A DNA stretch of 38,224 nucleotides from an uncultured Bacteroidota bacterium. GTDB taxonomy: Bacteria > Bacteroidota > Bacteroidia > UKL13-3. The notes under the pieces are model-generated. The model saw only the letters and a list, made by a program, of their open reading frames with translations. It was not told the DNA's origin and did not search any database. Location of the stretch: the NCBI GenBank assembly GCA_903883965.1, contig CAISCU010000055.1, forward strand, positions 1 to 38,224. The letters are read 5' to 3'. Made by a program: the position numbers and the translations under genes. Numbering within the stretch: position 1 is the stretch's first letter; every line of letters begins with the position of its first letter. Below, piece by piece: positions 25,049-33,553 of this stretch.

Positions 25049-27745
25049 TTATTTTTTATTCTTTTTGATGGTTGCTGCCAACTTAGGATAAAATGAAACG
25101 TAAGTAGACAGTTTTTTATCTTTCATCGCTGACCTGAAATTTTTAATTGAAATAACAGATTGCATGGTGCTGTCTTTGCATTTTAATTTATCTGAAATAA
25201 AATTGATTGCTTTGAGTGTTTCAAGATAATCATTGGCCTCAGCTAAGTTTTTAAACTCTCGCACAACAATGAGTTGGTAGCCTTCATTACTCATCATCGC
25301 ATTTACCCTGAGCGAAGCATTTGCCATGTATGATTCATTGTGATTAGAATATGCGGCTAGGTAATCTGTTAAATCGGCTTTTTCATTTTTTACTCCTATA
25401 AAATAATAATACGGTACTTCAGTCTCAAGATCAAACTCAACTTGATTGGCAGTATCTCCAGTCCCAACCACTTCTGCCCTTTTTTGTTCTTTGTCCATTG
25501 CTGCCAAAATAGCTTTGGAATTGATACTCACTTCATGCTCAGGAAAAGCAGAAACAATACTTTGTAAAGACTTTTTAAATCCAGATTTATCTCCAGATTT
25601 CCCTATACACATAGCAATCATGTATTCACATTTTGCGCGGTAAATATTTCCAGGAAAATCTTTTTCCAAATTGCGTTTTAGCAGACTTACCGAATCACAT
25701 TTGCCATTTTGAAAAGCAGCAAGTAACAATTCATAAGCTTTGTTTAAAGCCGCATTTTGATCAGACTCATTGCTTTTTAAATTCTTTTTCTGAAGAATCA
25801 ACGCATACGGATGCTCAGGATATTCTTTTATCAACAACTCTTTATAGTAAGTTGCCATTTTCAAGGAATCCTTAATTTGGAAATTTTTATACAGAAAGTA
25901 ATAGGCTTTGGGTTCGTATTCATTCAATGGAAATCTTTTTTCTAACTCATTATAATAAAAAATACTTTGGTCGTAATCTTTAATTTTATCGTGGTAAATT
26001 TCTCCCAAATTATTCAGTGCTTCTAGCACCCTTGTATTGGAGGATTTTAATTGTTCTTTGGTAAAAGGCACATTCTTTATCCATCCTTCTTTTTCTGAAT
26101 TAACAGGTGGTTTTGCAACAGCTCTGTCATCAATATTTTTACCATCAGCTCCATTTTTTCTGTCTTTTTCAAGAGACTTTGTTTCTTCTGGCTTTGGACT
26201 TGCTTTTTCAGGTGTTGGGTCAACCGCTTTTACTTTTTCTCTACTTGCAATTTTCCAAAAATCTTCATTGGCCCTTTGTCCCCATTTTTTATTACTGAAA
26301 AATTCAGCTGCTCCTCCGTTTATCAAAGTTTGGTTATAAAAATACCAAGCTACATTACCCGTTCCAGGCAATGGAGTCAAGCCACCAGAAGTACCTGGCA
26401 TTGCTTCATTGGCCTTCATACTTTCAGCTATTAAGTCAATTTTTCTATTTTGTTTGAAAAGGGCTTCTTGTCTTTTGCGCTCTTGTATCATCCAAGTATC
26501 TAATCTTCTATTTAATTCATCAGTACTCAATAAAGCCAATTGTTGTAATGAGTCTTCCGTTTCAAATGCCTGTAAATTACTGATCAAATCTTTCAATGTA
26601 ATTTGCATAGATTTTACCTGTTCATATTGCTTGTTTTTATTATCTAAATACAACATGCAAGTGTCATAGTAGGCTTGCGCATTTTTGTATGATTTCAGTT
26701 TAAAATACAATTGAGCCAATTCTTTACAGGTAATAGATTTCTGAGTGGTATTTGCGCCACTTTTTATAGATGATAATTTCAAGTATTTAATGGCTTCATT
26801 GACATTTTTGAGATTCATTTCTAAACGACCCAATTCAAAATAGATCTGACCCAAGTAATCAATATTTTTATCGTCAGATGCCATGCGCTTTAAATTGCGC
26901 CTCACTTTAGCCAAAGATTTTTTATCTGTTAACTCAAAACACCTCACCAAATTAATGGTTGCATTGAAATTAAAATCATAAGCAGGTAACAAAGCAATTA
27001 CCTTCTCAAAATGATAGGCTGCCAAAGGTTTTTTATTTGACTCTAAACACAATTGACCCAATATAAAATGGTATCTGATTCTGTCTTCTTTAGAGACTTT
27101 TGCAGTCAATACCATTGTTAAATTGTCTATAGCTGATTGGTATTTAGCCAATCTAACATTAATATCAGCTGCAGTAGTGTAAACGTGGGCTATTTCTTTT
27201 TTGTTTAAGTTTTTTCGAGTCAACATTTCACCAATGATGGCTTCTGCTTCCTCAATTTTCTCTAAACCAACATAGCACCTAGCCATCCAACTGTTGATCA
27301 AATTTTTATACACGCTATTTTTGTAACGCGTTCCAACAAACTGAAAAGCTTCAATTGCTGAATAATAATCTCTTTTATAATAGAAACATTTGGCAATGCC
27401 AAAATAGGCATCATCCGTAAATTGTCCTACCTGATGCAATGCAATTGTACCTGAATATTTTTTACTGGCCTCATCAACTAGGTTGCCTGCTGCCTTCGCC
27501 GCTTCAGAAGTTCCGTAAGGAATTACATCTAAAATTTGATTGAAGTTATTCTGGTGACTAGCCTCCACCTGATCTTTCACTTCTAGTATTTTTTGTTCTG
27601 CGTTGAAATAAATATTGTAGTGACCAGTTAAGGTATGCCAATTTCTATTGATCCATCTATTTCTAGTAGGACTGCAAGCAGCAACAAGCACCAATAATAG
27701 GAGCAGAAAAAAAGGGTTTCTTTTAATTTGATACAATCGTTCCAA
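25049..27745 (-). CDS. T9SS lipoprotein PorW/SprE-like, TPR repeats
   Basis: A large TPR lipoprotein resembling PorW/SprE, a periplasmic part of type IX secretion and gliding. After the lipoprotein signal (NPFFLLLLLVLVAAC, lipid Cys about 24) comes the family's entry segment NRNWHTLTGHYNIYFNAE, then many TPR-like helices, a Pro/Lys-rich linker (about 610-650, EETKSLEKDRKNG) and more TPRs. The start is uncertain: TTG at 27745 or 27736 gives a proper signal, whereas the ATG at 27814 would leave a 47-residue tail before it and overlap the divergent gene's ATG. It is 898 residues from 27745 and is followed by PBP1A after 5 bp. Confidence 0.83.
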   Translation of the reverse strand: MERLYQIKRNPFFLLLLLVLVAACSPTRNRWINRNWHTLTGHYNIYFNAEQKILEVKDQVEASHQNNFNQILDVIPYGTSEAAKAAGNLVDEASKKYSGTIALHQVGQFTDDAYFGIAKCFYYKRDYYSAIEAFQFVGTRYKNSVYKNLINSWMARCYVGLEKIEEAEAIIGEMLTRKNLNKKEIAHVYTTAADINVRLAKYQSAIDNLTMVLTAKVSKEDRIRYHFILGQLCLESNKKPLAAYHFEKVIALLPAYDFNFNATINLVRCFELTDKKSLAKVRRNLKRMASDDKNIDYLGQIYFELGRLEMNLKNVNEAIKYLKLSSIKSGANTTQKSITCKELAQLYFKLKSYKNAQAYYDTCMLYLDNKNKQYEQVKSMQITLKDLISNLQAFETEDSLQQLALLSTDELNRRLDTWMIQERKRQEALFKQNRKIDLIAESMKANEAMPGTSGGLTPLPGTGNVAWYFYNQTLINGGAAEFFSNKKWGQRANEDFWKIASREKVKAVDPTPEKASPKPEETKSLEKDRKNGADGKNIDDRAVAKPPVNSEKEGWIKNVPFTKEQLKSSNTRVLEALNNLGEIYHDKIKDYDQSIFYYNELEKRFPLNEYEPKAYYFLYKNFQIKDSLKMATYYKELLIKEYPEHPYALILQKKNLKSNESDQNAALNKAYELLLAAFQNGKCDSVSLLKRNLEKDFPGNIYRAKCEYMIAMCIGKSGDKSGFKKSLQSIVSAFPEHEVSINSKAILAAMDKEQKRAEVVGTGDTANQVEFDLETEVPYYYFIGVKNEKADLTDYLAAYSNHNESYMANASLRVNAMMSNEGYQLIVVREFKNLAEANDYLETLKAINFISDKLKCKDSTMQSVISIKNFRSAMKDKKLSTYVSFYPKLAATIKKNKK

Positions 27746-27754
27746 TGAATTACT

Positions 27755-27762
27755 TACCTTTG
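27755..27762 (+). promoter_or_regulatory. Possible -7 box of the M23-like stub gene
   Basis: TACCTTTG matches TAnnTTTG. The nearest TTTG upstream (27727-27730) is 24 bp away, longer than usual. The implied leader is about 45 nt and the box lies in the shared region of two divergent genes. Confidence 0.3.
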
Positions 27763-27812
27763 AGCTTTGGTGGCACAATTTTAAACCAATCTTTACAATT
27801 TTAAGGAAAGAC

Positions 27813-28196
27813 ATGGAAAAGCCGAAAAAAAAACTCTTGCACAAGTTACGGTACAAATACCGTTTAATTATCATAAATGATGAAAACTTTAAAGAAAAGT
27901 TTTCATTTAAGCTCACGCCCATGAATTTATTTGTGGGGCTAAGTACTGCTATTGTATCATTAACCTTTTTGGTCATTGTATTCATTTTCTTTACACCACT
28001 CCGAGAATATGTTCCCGGATACACCGATAATCAAACCAAACGAAACATTCGGTATTTATTGTACAAGACCGACTCGCTAGAAAAAAGTTTACAAGCCAAA
28101 GAATCGTATTACAAAAACCTCTTGAACATTGTCAATGGAGGGTCTGGCATATCTGAAGGAACGGTCAATCCGCCTAATAAAGTCAGTAATCCTTAA
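27813..28196 (+). CDS. Membrane-anchor part of an M23-peptidase-like protein, no catalytic domain
   Basis: A 127-residue protein with a basic cytoplasmic start (MEKPKKKLLHKLRYKYRL), a segment RLIIINDENFKEKFSFKLTPMNLFV, one membrane helix (about 40-60), and a periplasmic piece with TPLREYVPGYTD and a short coiled coil (LLYKTDSLEKSLQAKESYYKNLLN). This resembles the N-terminus of the Bacteroidota M23 metallopeptidase family often found with bactofilin, in which a LytM domain of about 150 residues follows. Here translation stops right after the coil and no remnant of the peptidase is visible in the next 115 bp. It is divergent from PorW/SprE and directly upstream of bactofilin. The family assignment rests on recalled similarity and needs a search. 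Confidence 0.72.
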   Translation: MEKPKKKLLHKLRYKYRLIIINDENFKEKFSFKLTPMNLFVGLSTAIVSLTFLVIVFIFFTPLREYVPGYTDNQTKRNIRYLLYKTDSLEKSLQAKESYYKNLLNIVNGGSGISEGTVNPPNKVSNP

Positions 28197-28217
28197 CCCT
28201 ATCAAGATTTTTTAGTG

Positions 28218-28252
28218 TTTGATGCTTTTTTTATAAAAAATAAGTATGTTTG
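28218..28252 (+). promoter_or_regulatory. Candidate promoter of the bactofilin-atp operon
   Basis: TATGTTTG at 28245-28252 fits TAnnTTTG exactly; TTTG at 28218-28221 is 23 bp upstream, somewhat longer than the usual 19-20. The implied leader is about 55 nt. Confidence 0.4.
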
Positions 28253-28311
28253 TTATTGGCCTCATGGTCAGCTAGTAAATTTTCATCCATCCAAATTAAT
28301 ATCCTAAGCAA

Positions 28312-28773
28312 ATGGCTATTTTCAATTCAGATAAAAATTCAGGTTTCAACCCACAGGAAATCAACATTTTAAATGCAAGCACCACCATTCAAGGTGACCT
28401 CAATTCTGAAGGAGATATTCGCATTGATGGACAAGTAAAAGGAAATGTACAAGTAAAAGCCAAATTGGTACTAGGAAGTTCAGCTAAAATAGAAGGCAAT
28501 GTCAGTGCCTTTAATTGTGAGGTTTCTGGACAGGTAATAGGCAATATTAAAGCTACTGAAGTATTAACAATCAAACAAACTGCAAGCATTACCGGAGATA
28601 TCACTTGTAGCAAATTAATTATTGAATCAGGTGCCAGTTTCAACGGTAAAAGCGAAATGAAGGGCCCATTGAGCATTGGTAACGACTTTAACAAAAACAA
28701 AGCCAGCAAACCTATTGAAACCAAATCACCGGTAAATGGCGAAAATTCCATCCTCCAAAAAGCAGGGGCTTAA
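28312..28773 (+). CDS. Bactofilin
   Basis: A 153-residue bactofilin (polymer-forming cytoskeletal protein). The core at about 20-125 is a right-handed beta-helix with repeated hydrophobic/Gly pattern: INILNASTTIQGDLNSEGDI, RIDGQVKGNVQVKAKLVLG, AKIEGNVSAFNCEVSGQVIG, ASITGDITCSKLIIESGASF. The tails are disordered and charged. Bactofilins assemble into non-polar filaments at the membrane and organise cell-wall enzymes. The upstream gene is an M23-like stub; the downstream atpZ start overlaps the end of this gene by 38 bp, so bactofilin appears to be the first gene of the ATP synthase transcript. Confidence 0.92.
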   Translation: MAIFNSDKNSGFNPQEINILNASTTIQGDLNSEGDIRIDGQVKGNVQVKAKLVLGSSAKIEGNVSAFNCEVSGQVIGNIKATEVLTIKQTASITGDITCSKLIIESGASFNGKSEMKGPLSIGNDFNKNKASKPIETKSPVNGENSILQKAGA

Positions 28774-28954
28774 CCCCATTCTAAAATACTCGGGTATGGC
28801 CTTTCAAATGATAGGGGTCATTGTGAGTTTATCTTTGCTTGGCAAGTTTCTTGACCACCTGTTTGAAACGCATTTTCCAATTTTCACATTGGTATTTGTT
28901 ATCTGCTCTGTATTTGCAGCACTTTTTTTAACAATTCGTGATTTAATGAAGTAA
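28736..28954 (+). CDS. AtpZ/AtpI family protein
   Basis: A 72-residue protein with two membrane helices (about 19-42 and 47-67) and a basic N-terminus (AKIPSSKKQGLNPILKYS). The pattern SGMAFQMIGVIVSLSLLGKFLDHLFETHFPIFTLVF is that of AtpZ (Ca2+/Mg2+-related F0F1 assembly factors), usually found before atpB. It may help assemble the c-ring or work in ion handling. Its ATG lies inside the bactofilin gene (38-bp overlap, different frame), which couples translation. Confidence 0.82.
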   Translation: MAKIPSSKKQGLNPILKYSGMAFQMIGVIVSLSLLGKFLDHLFETHFPIFTLVFVICSVFAALFLTIRDLMK

Positions 28955-28971
28955 ATCTTTAGGTTTGCAGC

Positions 28972-29382
28972 ATGTTTAGCCGAAATTTTTATAAAATCAT
29001 TTCCATTTCAAGTTTGCTATTGGCTATTATTTTATGGCTCATAGATACTTTAAACAACTCATACTCAAATAGTTTACTAGTTTGGCCTACCTTGATTTAC
29101 CTCTATGGAATGAGCTGTATCATCTATTATATTTCCCATTCTGGGTTAAAAAAAGACAATAAAACTTTTATAACAAGAATGTATTCGTCTATAGGCATCA
29201 GATTTATTTTTAGTTTATCTCCTTTGCTCATTTACTTGTTTTTCATGCCTTCCAAGGATATTTATTTTATAATCACCTATCTTTTCTTGTATTTCTTTTA
29301 CACTGCTTTTGAAATTTATTTCCTTGTTGCTAACTTGCGCCCCGATTCAAAAAACCAATCGACTCATGCAAAGTTCCAATAA
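28972..29382 (+). CDS. Small membrane protein, AtpI position
   Basis: A 136-residue protein with four membrane helices and small polar loops; the C-terminus is polar (LRPDSKNQSTHAKFQ). The sequence is not strongly conserved, but its size, four helices and place between atpZ and atpB are those of AtpI-like proteins, which help build the ATP synthase c-ring. It begins 17 bp after atpZ and its end overlaps the atpB start by 17 bp. Assignment as an AtpI analogue is inferred from position. Confidence 0.7.
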   Translation: MFSRNFYKIISISSLLLAIILWLIDTLNNSYSNSLLVWPTLIYLYGMSCIIYYISHSGLKKDNKTFITRMYSSIGIRFIFSLSPLLIYLFFMPSKDIYFIITYLFLYFFYTAFEIYFLVANLRPDSKNQSTHAKFQ

Positions 29383-30514
29383 AAAGATTTTCAAGCGTTT
29401 AGCACTGACAGCCATTCTTGTATCAGCTATCGGATTCTGGAGCTTTCAATCTTTTGCCAACGAAACTGCAACAGATTCATTGACTGAACAGCAGTTGGTA
29501 ACTGAAAATCATGCTGAAGATCATGTTGCAGAAGTACATGAAGAAGGCAAGGTAGATGCTGGTAAATTAATTATGGAGCACATTGCCGATGCACATGATT
29601 GGCATATTGCCACTATTGGTACAGCTCATATCTCAATTCCATTGCCTGTTATCATCAAAGACGCAAATGGTGTAAAGGTTTTTCTTTCAAGTGCATTCCA
29701 CCATGGACATGAAAGTTTTGAAGGTTATGCCTTAAAAGAGGGTAAAATTGTTGCTGTTGATGCCAATAACCAAATCATTGAAGATGCTGACTTTTTAGAC
29801 TTGTCTATAACCAAAAATGTAGCAGCTATGTTTATTGCTGTATTTGTATTGTGCTGGTTAATGTTAAGAGTTGCGGCTCATTATACTAAGAACAACAACA
29901 AAGCTCCAAAAGGTATCAATAACTTAATAGAAACTTTGATTCTTTTCATTAGAGACGAAATTGCAAAGCCTTCTATTGGCCCTAAATACGAAAAGTTCTT
30001 GCCTTATTTATTGACTATTTTCTTTTTCATTTTTATCAATAATTTATTTGGCTTAGTCCCTTTCTTCCCGGGTGGAGCGAATGTAACAGGTAATATTGCC
30101 ATCACCTTGGTTTTGGCTATTTTTACTTTTGTTATCACATCATTCAGCGGAAACAAAAGCTATTGGGGACATATTTTTATGCCTCCAGGAGTTCCTAAAC
30201 CATTGTGGATTTTATTGGTTCCAATTGAAATCATTGGAATGTTAAACAAACCGATTGTTTTAATGATTCGTTTGTTTGCCAATATCACCGCTGGGCACAT
30301 TATTATTCTTGGATTCTTTAGTTTAATTTTCATTTTTGGAGCGATGAACCAATACATGGGCCTTGGGGTTTCAATATTGTCAGTTGCATTTACCACTTTT
30401 ATGAGCTTCTTAGAATTGCTAGTAGCATTTTTACAAGCTTATGTATTTACTTTACTTTCTTCACTGTATTTTGGTTCAGCAGTTGAAGAGCATCACCACG
30501 AAGAACATCATTAA
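29366..30514 (+). CDS. atpB: ATP synthase F0 subunit a
   Basis: Subunit a of the F-type ATP synthase, forming the proton half-channels. ATG at 29366 is chosen because it gives a signal-like hydrophobic start (MQSSNKKIFKRLALTAILVS); the in-frame TTG at 29309 lies inside the preceding gene. The N-terminal about 145 residues form a His- and Glu-rich periplasmic extension (TENHAEDHVAEVHEEG, HIADAHDWHIA, FHHGHESFEG), then the core with KPIVLMIRLFANITAGHII carrying the essential arginine, and a His-rich tail ending EEHHHEEHH. The long N-terminal extension is frequent in Bacteroidota. 382 residues. Confidence 0.93.
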   Translation: MQSSNKKIFKRLALTAILVSAIGFWSFQSFANETATDSLTEQQLVTENHAEDHVAEVHEEGKVDAGKLIMEHIADAHDWHIATIGTAHISIPLPVIIKDANGVKVFLSSAFHHGHESFEGYALKEGKIVAVDANNQIIEDADFLDLSITKNVAAMFIAVFVLCWLMLRVAAHYTKNNNKAPKGINNLIETLILFIRDEIAKPSIGPKYEKFLPYLLTIFFFIFINNLFGLVPFFPGGANVTGNIAITLVLAIFTFVITSFSGNKSYWGHIFMPPGVPKPLWILLVPIEIIGMLNKPIVLMIRLFANITAGHIIILGFFSLIFIFGAMNQYMGLGVSILSVAFTTFMSFLELLVAFLQAYVFTLLSSLYFGSAVEEHHHEEHH

Positions 30515-30537
30515 TCAACAATATAATCATCTATTAA

Positions 30538-30807
<270 letters not shown>

Positions 30808-30819
30808 TACACTTTGTAA

Positions 30820-30857
30820 AAGAAACACATAGTGCCGTTTGGCAATATGTGTTTCTT
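30820..30857 (+). promoter_or_regulatory. Long hairpin between atpE and atpF
   Basis: AAGAAACACATA (30820-30831) and TATGTGTTTCTT (30846-30857) are perfect arms; inside them TGCC and GGCA pair around GTTT. Together this gives a 16-bp stem with one G-A mismatch. No T-run follows (ATCTAG), so transcription probably continues; it fits an mRNA 3'-protecting or processing element after atpE. Confidence 0.85.
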
Positions 30858-30902
30858 ATCTAGTTGAGGCATTTCAATCAAAAACATTAATCATTAGAAC
30901 AA

Positions 30903-31397
30903 ATGGAATTAGTAAAACCTGGCTTAGGTTTAATTTTTTGGATGACCATTACCTTCAGTTTGGTATTGTTTATCCTTTCAAAATTTGCATGGAAACCAAT
31001 TCTTAACTCTATCAGAGAAAGAGAAGATTCTATCAACAATGCATTGAACGCTGCTGACGAAGCACGCAAACAAATGGATGCATTGAAATCAGACAATGAA
31101 AAACTATTGCAACAAGCACGCATAGAAAGAGATGCGATGCTCAAAGAAGCAAAAGAGATGAAAGACGAAATTATTGGCCAAGCAAAAAAATCTGCAGATG
31201 AAGAAAGCAGAAGAATTTTAACTGCTGCCAATGAGTCTATCGAATCTGCAAAAATAAAAGCATTGAATGAGTTAAAAACTCAAGTAGCTGTATTGTCTGT
31301 TGATTTAGCAGAGAAAGTTCTTGCTAAGAAAATGGAAGACCGTTCAGCTCAAGAAGCATTTGTAAACGAAAATCTGAAATCAATAACATTGAATTAA
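30903..31397 (+). CDS. atpF: ATP synthase F0 subunit b
   Basis: Peripheral stalk subunit, 164 residues. One N-terminal membrane helix (LGLIFWMTITFSLVLFILS) is followed by the conserved FAWKPILNSIREREDSI, then a long charged helix (about 40-150) rich in Ala, Glu, Lys for the right-handed coiled-coil dimer. Normal length. atpH begins 1 bp after its stop. Confidence 0.95.
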   Translation: MELVKPGLGLIFWMTITFSLVLFILSKFAWKPILNSIREREDSINNALNAADEARKQMDALKSDNEKLLQQARIERDAMLKEAKEMKDEIIGQAKKSADEESRRILTAANESIESAKIKALNELKTQVAVLSVDLAEKVLAKKMEDRSAQEAFVNENLKSITLN

Positions 31398-31398
31398 G

Positions 31399-31950
31399 AT
31401 GTCTGAAACCAGAGTATCCAATCGGTATGCAAAATCACTCATTGATCTTGCCAAGGAACAAAACATCCTTGACCAAGTTTTTAGTGACATTCAAGTCTTC
31501 AAATCAACTGTAGACCAAAACCCGGAATTGAGTAATTTACTCAAAAGCCCAATTGTTGATGCCGACAAAAAAAACAGCGTATTAAACAAAGTTTTTGCTG
31601 CATCTTTCAATCAATTGACCATTCGGTTTTTTGATGTCATTATCAGAAAAAAAAGAGAGTATTACCTGAATGATATTGCTATTGCATTCATTAACCAATA
31701 TAGGTTCATGAATAATATCACAACAGCAACTGTAACAACTGCCTCAGAAATGAGCAGCCAAACATTACAGGACATTACTCAACTCCTAGAGAAAAATACT
31801 GGAAAGAAAGTAATTATAAATAGTAAAATAAATCCGAGCCTGATCGGAGGAATGGTGGTTCAAATTGAAGACAAATTATTTGATGCTAGCATTTCGGGTA
31901 AACTCAGGAAAGCAAAACAAGAATTATTAAACACTTACATTTCAAAATAA
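31399..31950 (+). CDS. atpH: ATP synthase F1 subunit delta
   Basis: The OSCP/delta subunit connecting the peripheral stalk to the top of F1. N-terminal helical domain with [38 protein letters not shown], and [16 protein letters not shown]-terminal part with [35 protein letters not shown]. 183 residues, complete. It lies between atpF (1 bp) and atpA (10 bp). Confidence 0.95.
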   Translation: MSETRVSNRYAKSLIDLAKEQNILDQVFSDIQVFKSTVDQNPELSNLLKSPIVDADKKNSVLNKVFAASFNQLTIRFFDVIIRKKREYYLNDIAIAFINQYRFMNNITTATVTTASEMSSQTLQDITQLLEKNTGKKVIINSKINPSLIGGMVVQIEDKLFDASISGKLRKAKQELLNTYISK

Positions 31951-31960
31951 TAAAGTCATT

Positions 31961-33541
31961 ATGGTAGAGATTAGACCCGACGAAGTATCAGCCATCATTC
32001 GTGAGCAGTTAAGCAATTTCAAATCTGCTACTGAACTAGAAGAAGTAGGTACAGTGCTGCAAGTGGGCGACGGTATCGCGCGCATTTATGGATTAACAAA
32101 AGTTCAATCCGGTGAATTGATTCAATTTGCCAATGGTGTTGAAGGTATCGTATTGAACCTTGAAGAAGACAATGTTGGTGCGGTATTGCTTGGTTCATCT
32201 GAAGAAATTAAAGAAGGTGATACAGTAAAAAGAACTGGCCGTATTGCATCAATTAAAGTTGGTGATGGTATGGTAGGTCGTGTAATCAATACCTTAGGTA
32301 GGCCAATTGATGGCAAAGGCCCAATTGCTGGTGATCTTTATGAAATGCCACTTGAAAGAAAAGCACCAGGTGTAATTTACCGTGAACCGGTTAAAGAACC
32401 ACTTCAAACAGGTATTAAGGCAATTGATGCCATGATTCCTATTGGTCGCGGACAAAGGGAATTGGTAATTGGTGACCGTCAAACAGGTAAAACAGCTGTT
32501 TGTATTGATGCCATTATCAACCAAAAAGAATTTTACGAAGCTGGAAACCCAGTTTATTGTATATACGTAGCTTGCGGACAAAAAGCATCAACCATTGCTC
32601 AAGTTGTTAAAACTTTAGAAGAGCGTGGAGCAATGCCATACACCGTAGTTGTTGCAGCTACTTCATCAGATCCAGCTCCTATGCAGTTCTTTGCCCCTAT
32701 GGCTGGAGCAGCAATTGGAGAATTTTTCCGTGATACCGGTCGTCCGGCATTGGTAATTTATGATGATTTATCTAAACAAGCTGTAGCATACCGCGAAGTA
32801 TCATTGTTATTGCGTCGTCCTCCTGGGCGTGAAGCTTATCCTGGAGACGTATTCTACTTGCACAGCCGTTTGCTAGAAAGAGCTGCTAAAATTAATGCAA
32901 CTGATAGCATTGCAAAACAAATGAATGACCTTCCAGATTCTATCAAACATTTGGTAAAAGGTGGAGGTTCATTAACAGCTTTGCCAATCATTGAAACTCA
33001 AGCTGGAGACGTTTCTGCTTACATTCCAACCAACGTAATTTCAATTACTGATGGTCAGATATTCTTAGAAGCAAACTTGTTTAACTCAGGAATCAGACCT
33101 GCTATTAACGTAGGTATTTCGGTTTCTCGTGTGGGTGGTAACGCTCAAATCAAGTCTATGAAAAAAGTAGCAGGTACTTTAAAATTAGACCAAGCTCAAT
33201 ACAGAGAATTGGAAGCTTTCTCAAAATTTGGTTCTGACTTAGATGCTGCAACCAAAGCAGTATTGGCTAAAGGATCTAGAAACGTAGAAATTTTGAAACA
33301 AGGACAGTTCTCTCCATTACGTGTTGAACAACAGGTGGCAATCATCTACTTAGGGACTAAAGGATTGCTTTCAAACATTCCTACACACCAAGTAAGAGAA
33401 TTTGAAGCTGAGTTCCACCAGTTCATGGAAACCAAGCACAAAGACACTTTGAACGAATTGAAAAAAGGCAATATCAATGATGAGGTTACTAAAGTAATTG
33501 AATCAGTTGCCAAAGACCTTTCAGCTAAGTACAACGCATAA
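31961..33541 (+). CDS. atpA: ATP synthase F1 subunit alpha
   Basis: The non-catalytic nucleotide-binding subunit (526 residues), which alternates with beta in F1. Features: the beta-barrel start ([11 protein letters not shown]), P-loop GDRQTGKT at 171-178, [21 protein letters not shown] in the middle, and the [20 protein letters not shown] segment. Full length. Its catalytic partner atpD is not in the window. Confidence 0.98.
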   Translation: MVEIRPDEVSAIIREQLSNFKSATELEEVGTVLQVGDGIARIYGLTKVQSGELIQFANGVEGIVLNLEEDNVGAVLLGSSEEIKEGDTVKRTGRIASIKVGDGMVGRVINTLGRPIDGKGPIAGDLYEMPLERKAPGVIYREPVKEPLQTGIKAIDAMIPIGRGQRELVIGDRQTGKTAVCIDAIINQKEFYEAGNPVYCIYVACGQKASTIAQVVKTLEERGAMPYTVVVAATSSDPAPMQFFAPMAGAAIGEFFRDTGRPALVIYDDLSKQAVAYREVSLLLRRPPGREAYPGDVFYLHSRLLERAAKINATDSIAKQMNDLPDSIKHLVKGGGSLTALPIIETQAGDVSAYIPTNVISITDGQIFLEANLFNSGIRPAINVGISVSRVGGNAQIKSMKKVAGTLKLDQAQYRELEAFSKFGSDLDAATKAVLAKGSRNVEILKQGQFSPLRVEQQVAIIYLGTKGLLSNIPTHQVREFEAEFHQFMETKHKDTLNELKKGNINDEVTKVIESVAKDLSAKYNA

Positions 33542-33553
33542 ACAAACAAGAAA

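Noticed and set aside
27736-28024. PorW/SprE-like protein extended to 28024
   Set aside because: The extension is antisense to the M23-like stub gene and places a long non-signal tail before the lipoprotein signal.
29309-30514. Longer subunit a starting at TTG 29309
   Set aside because: It lies inside the preceding membrane-protein gene and disrupts the signal-like start at 29366.
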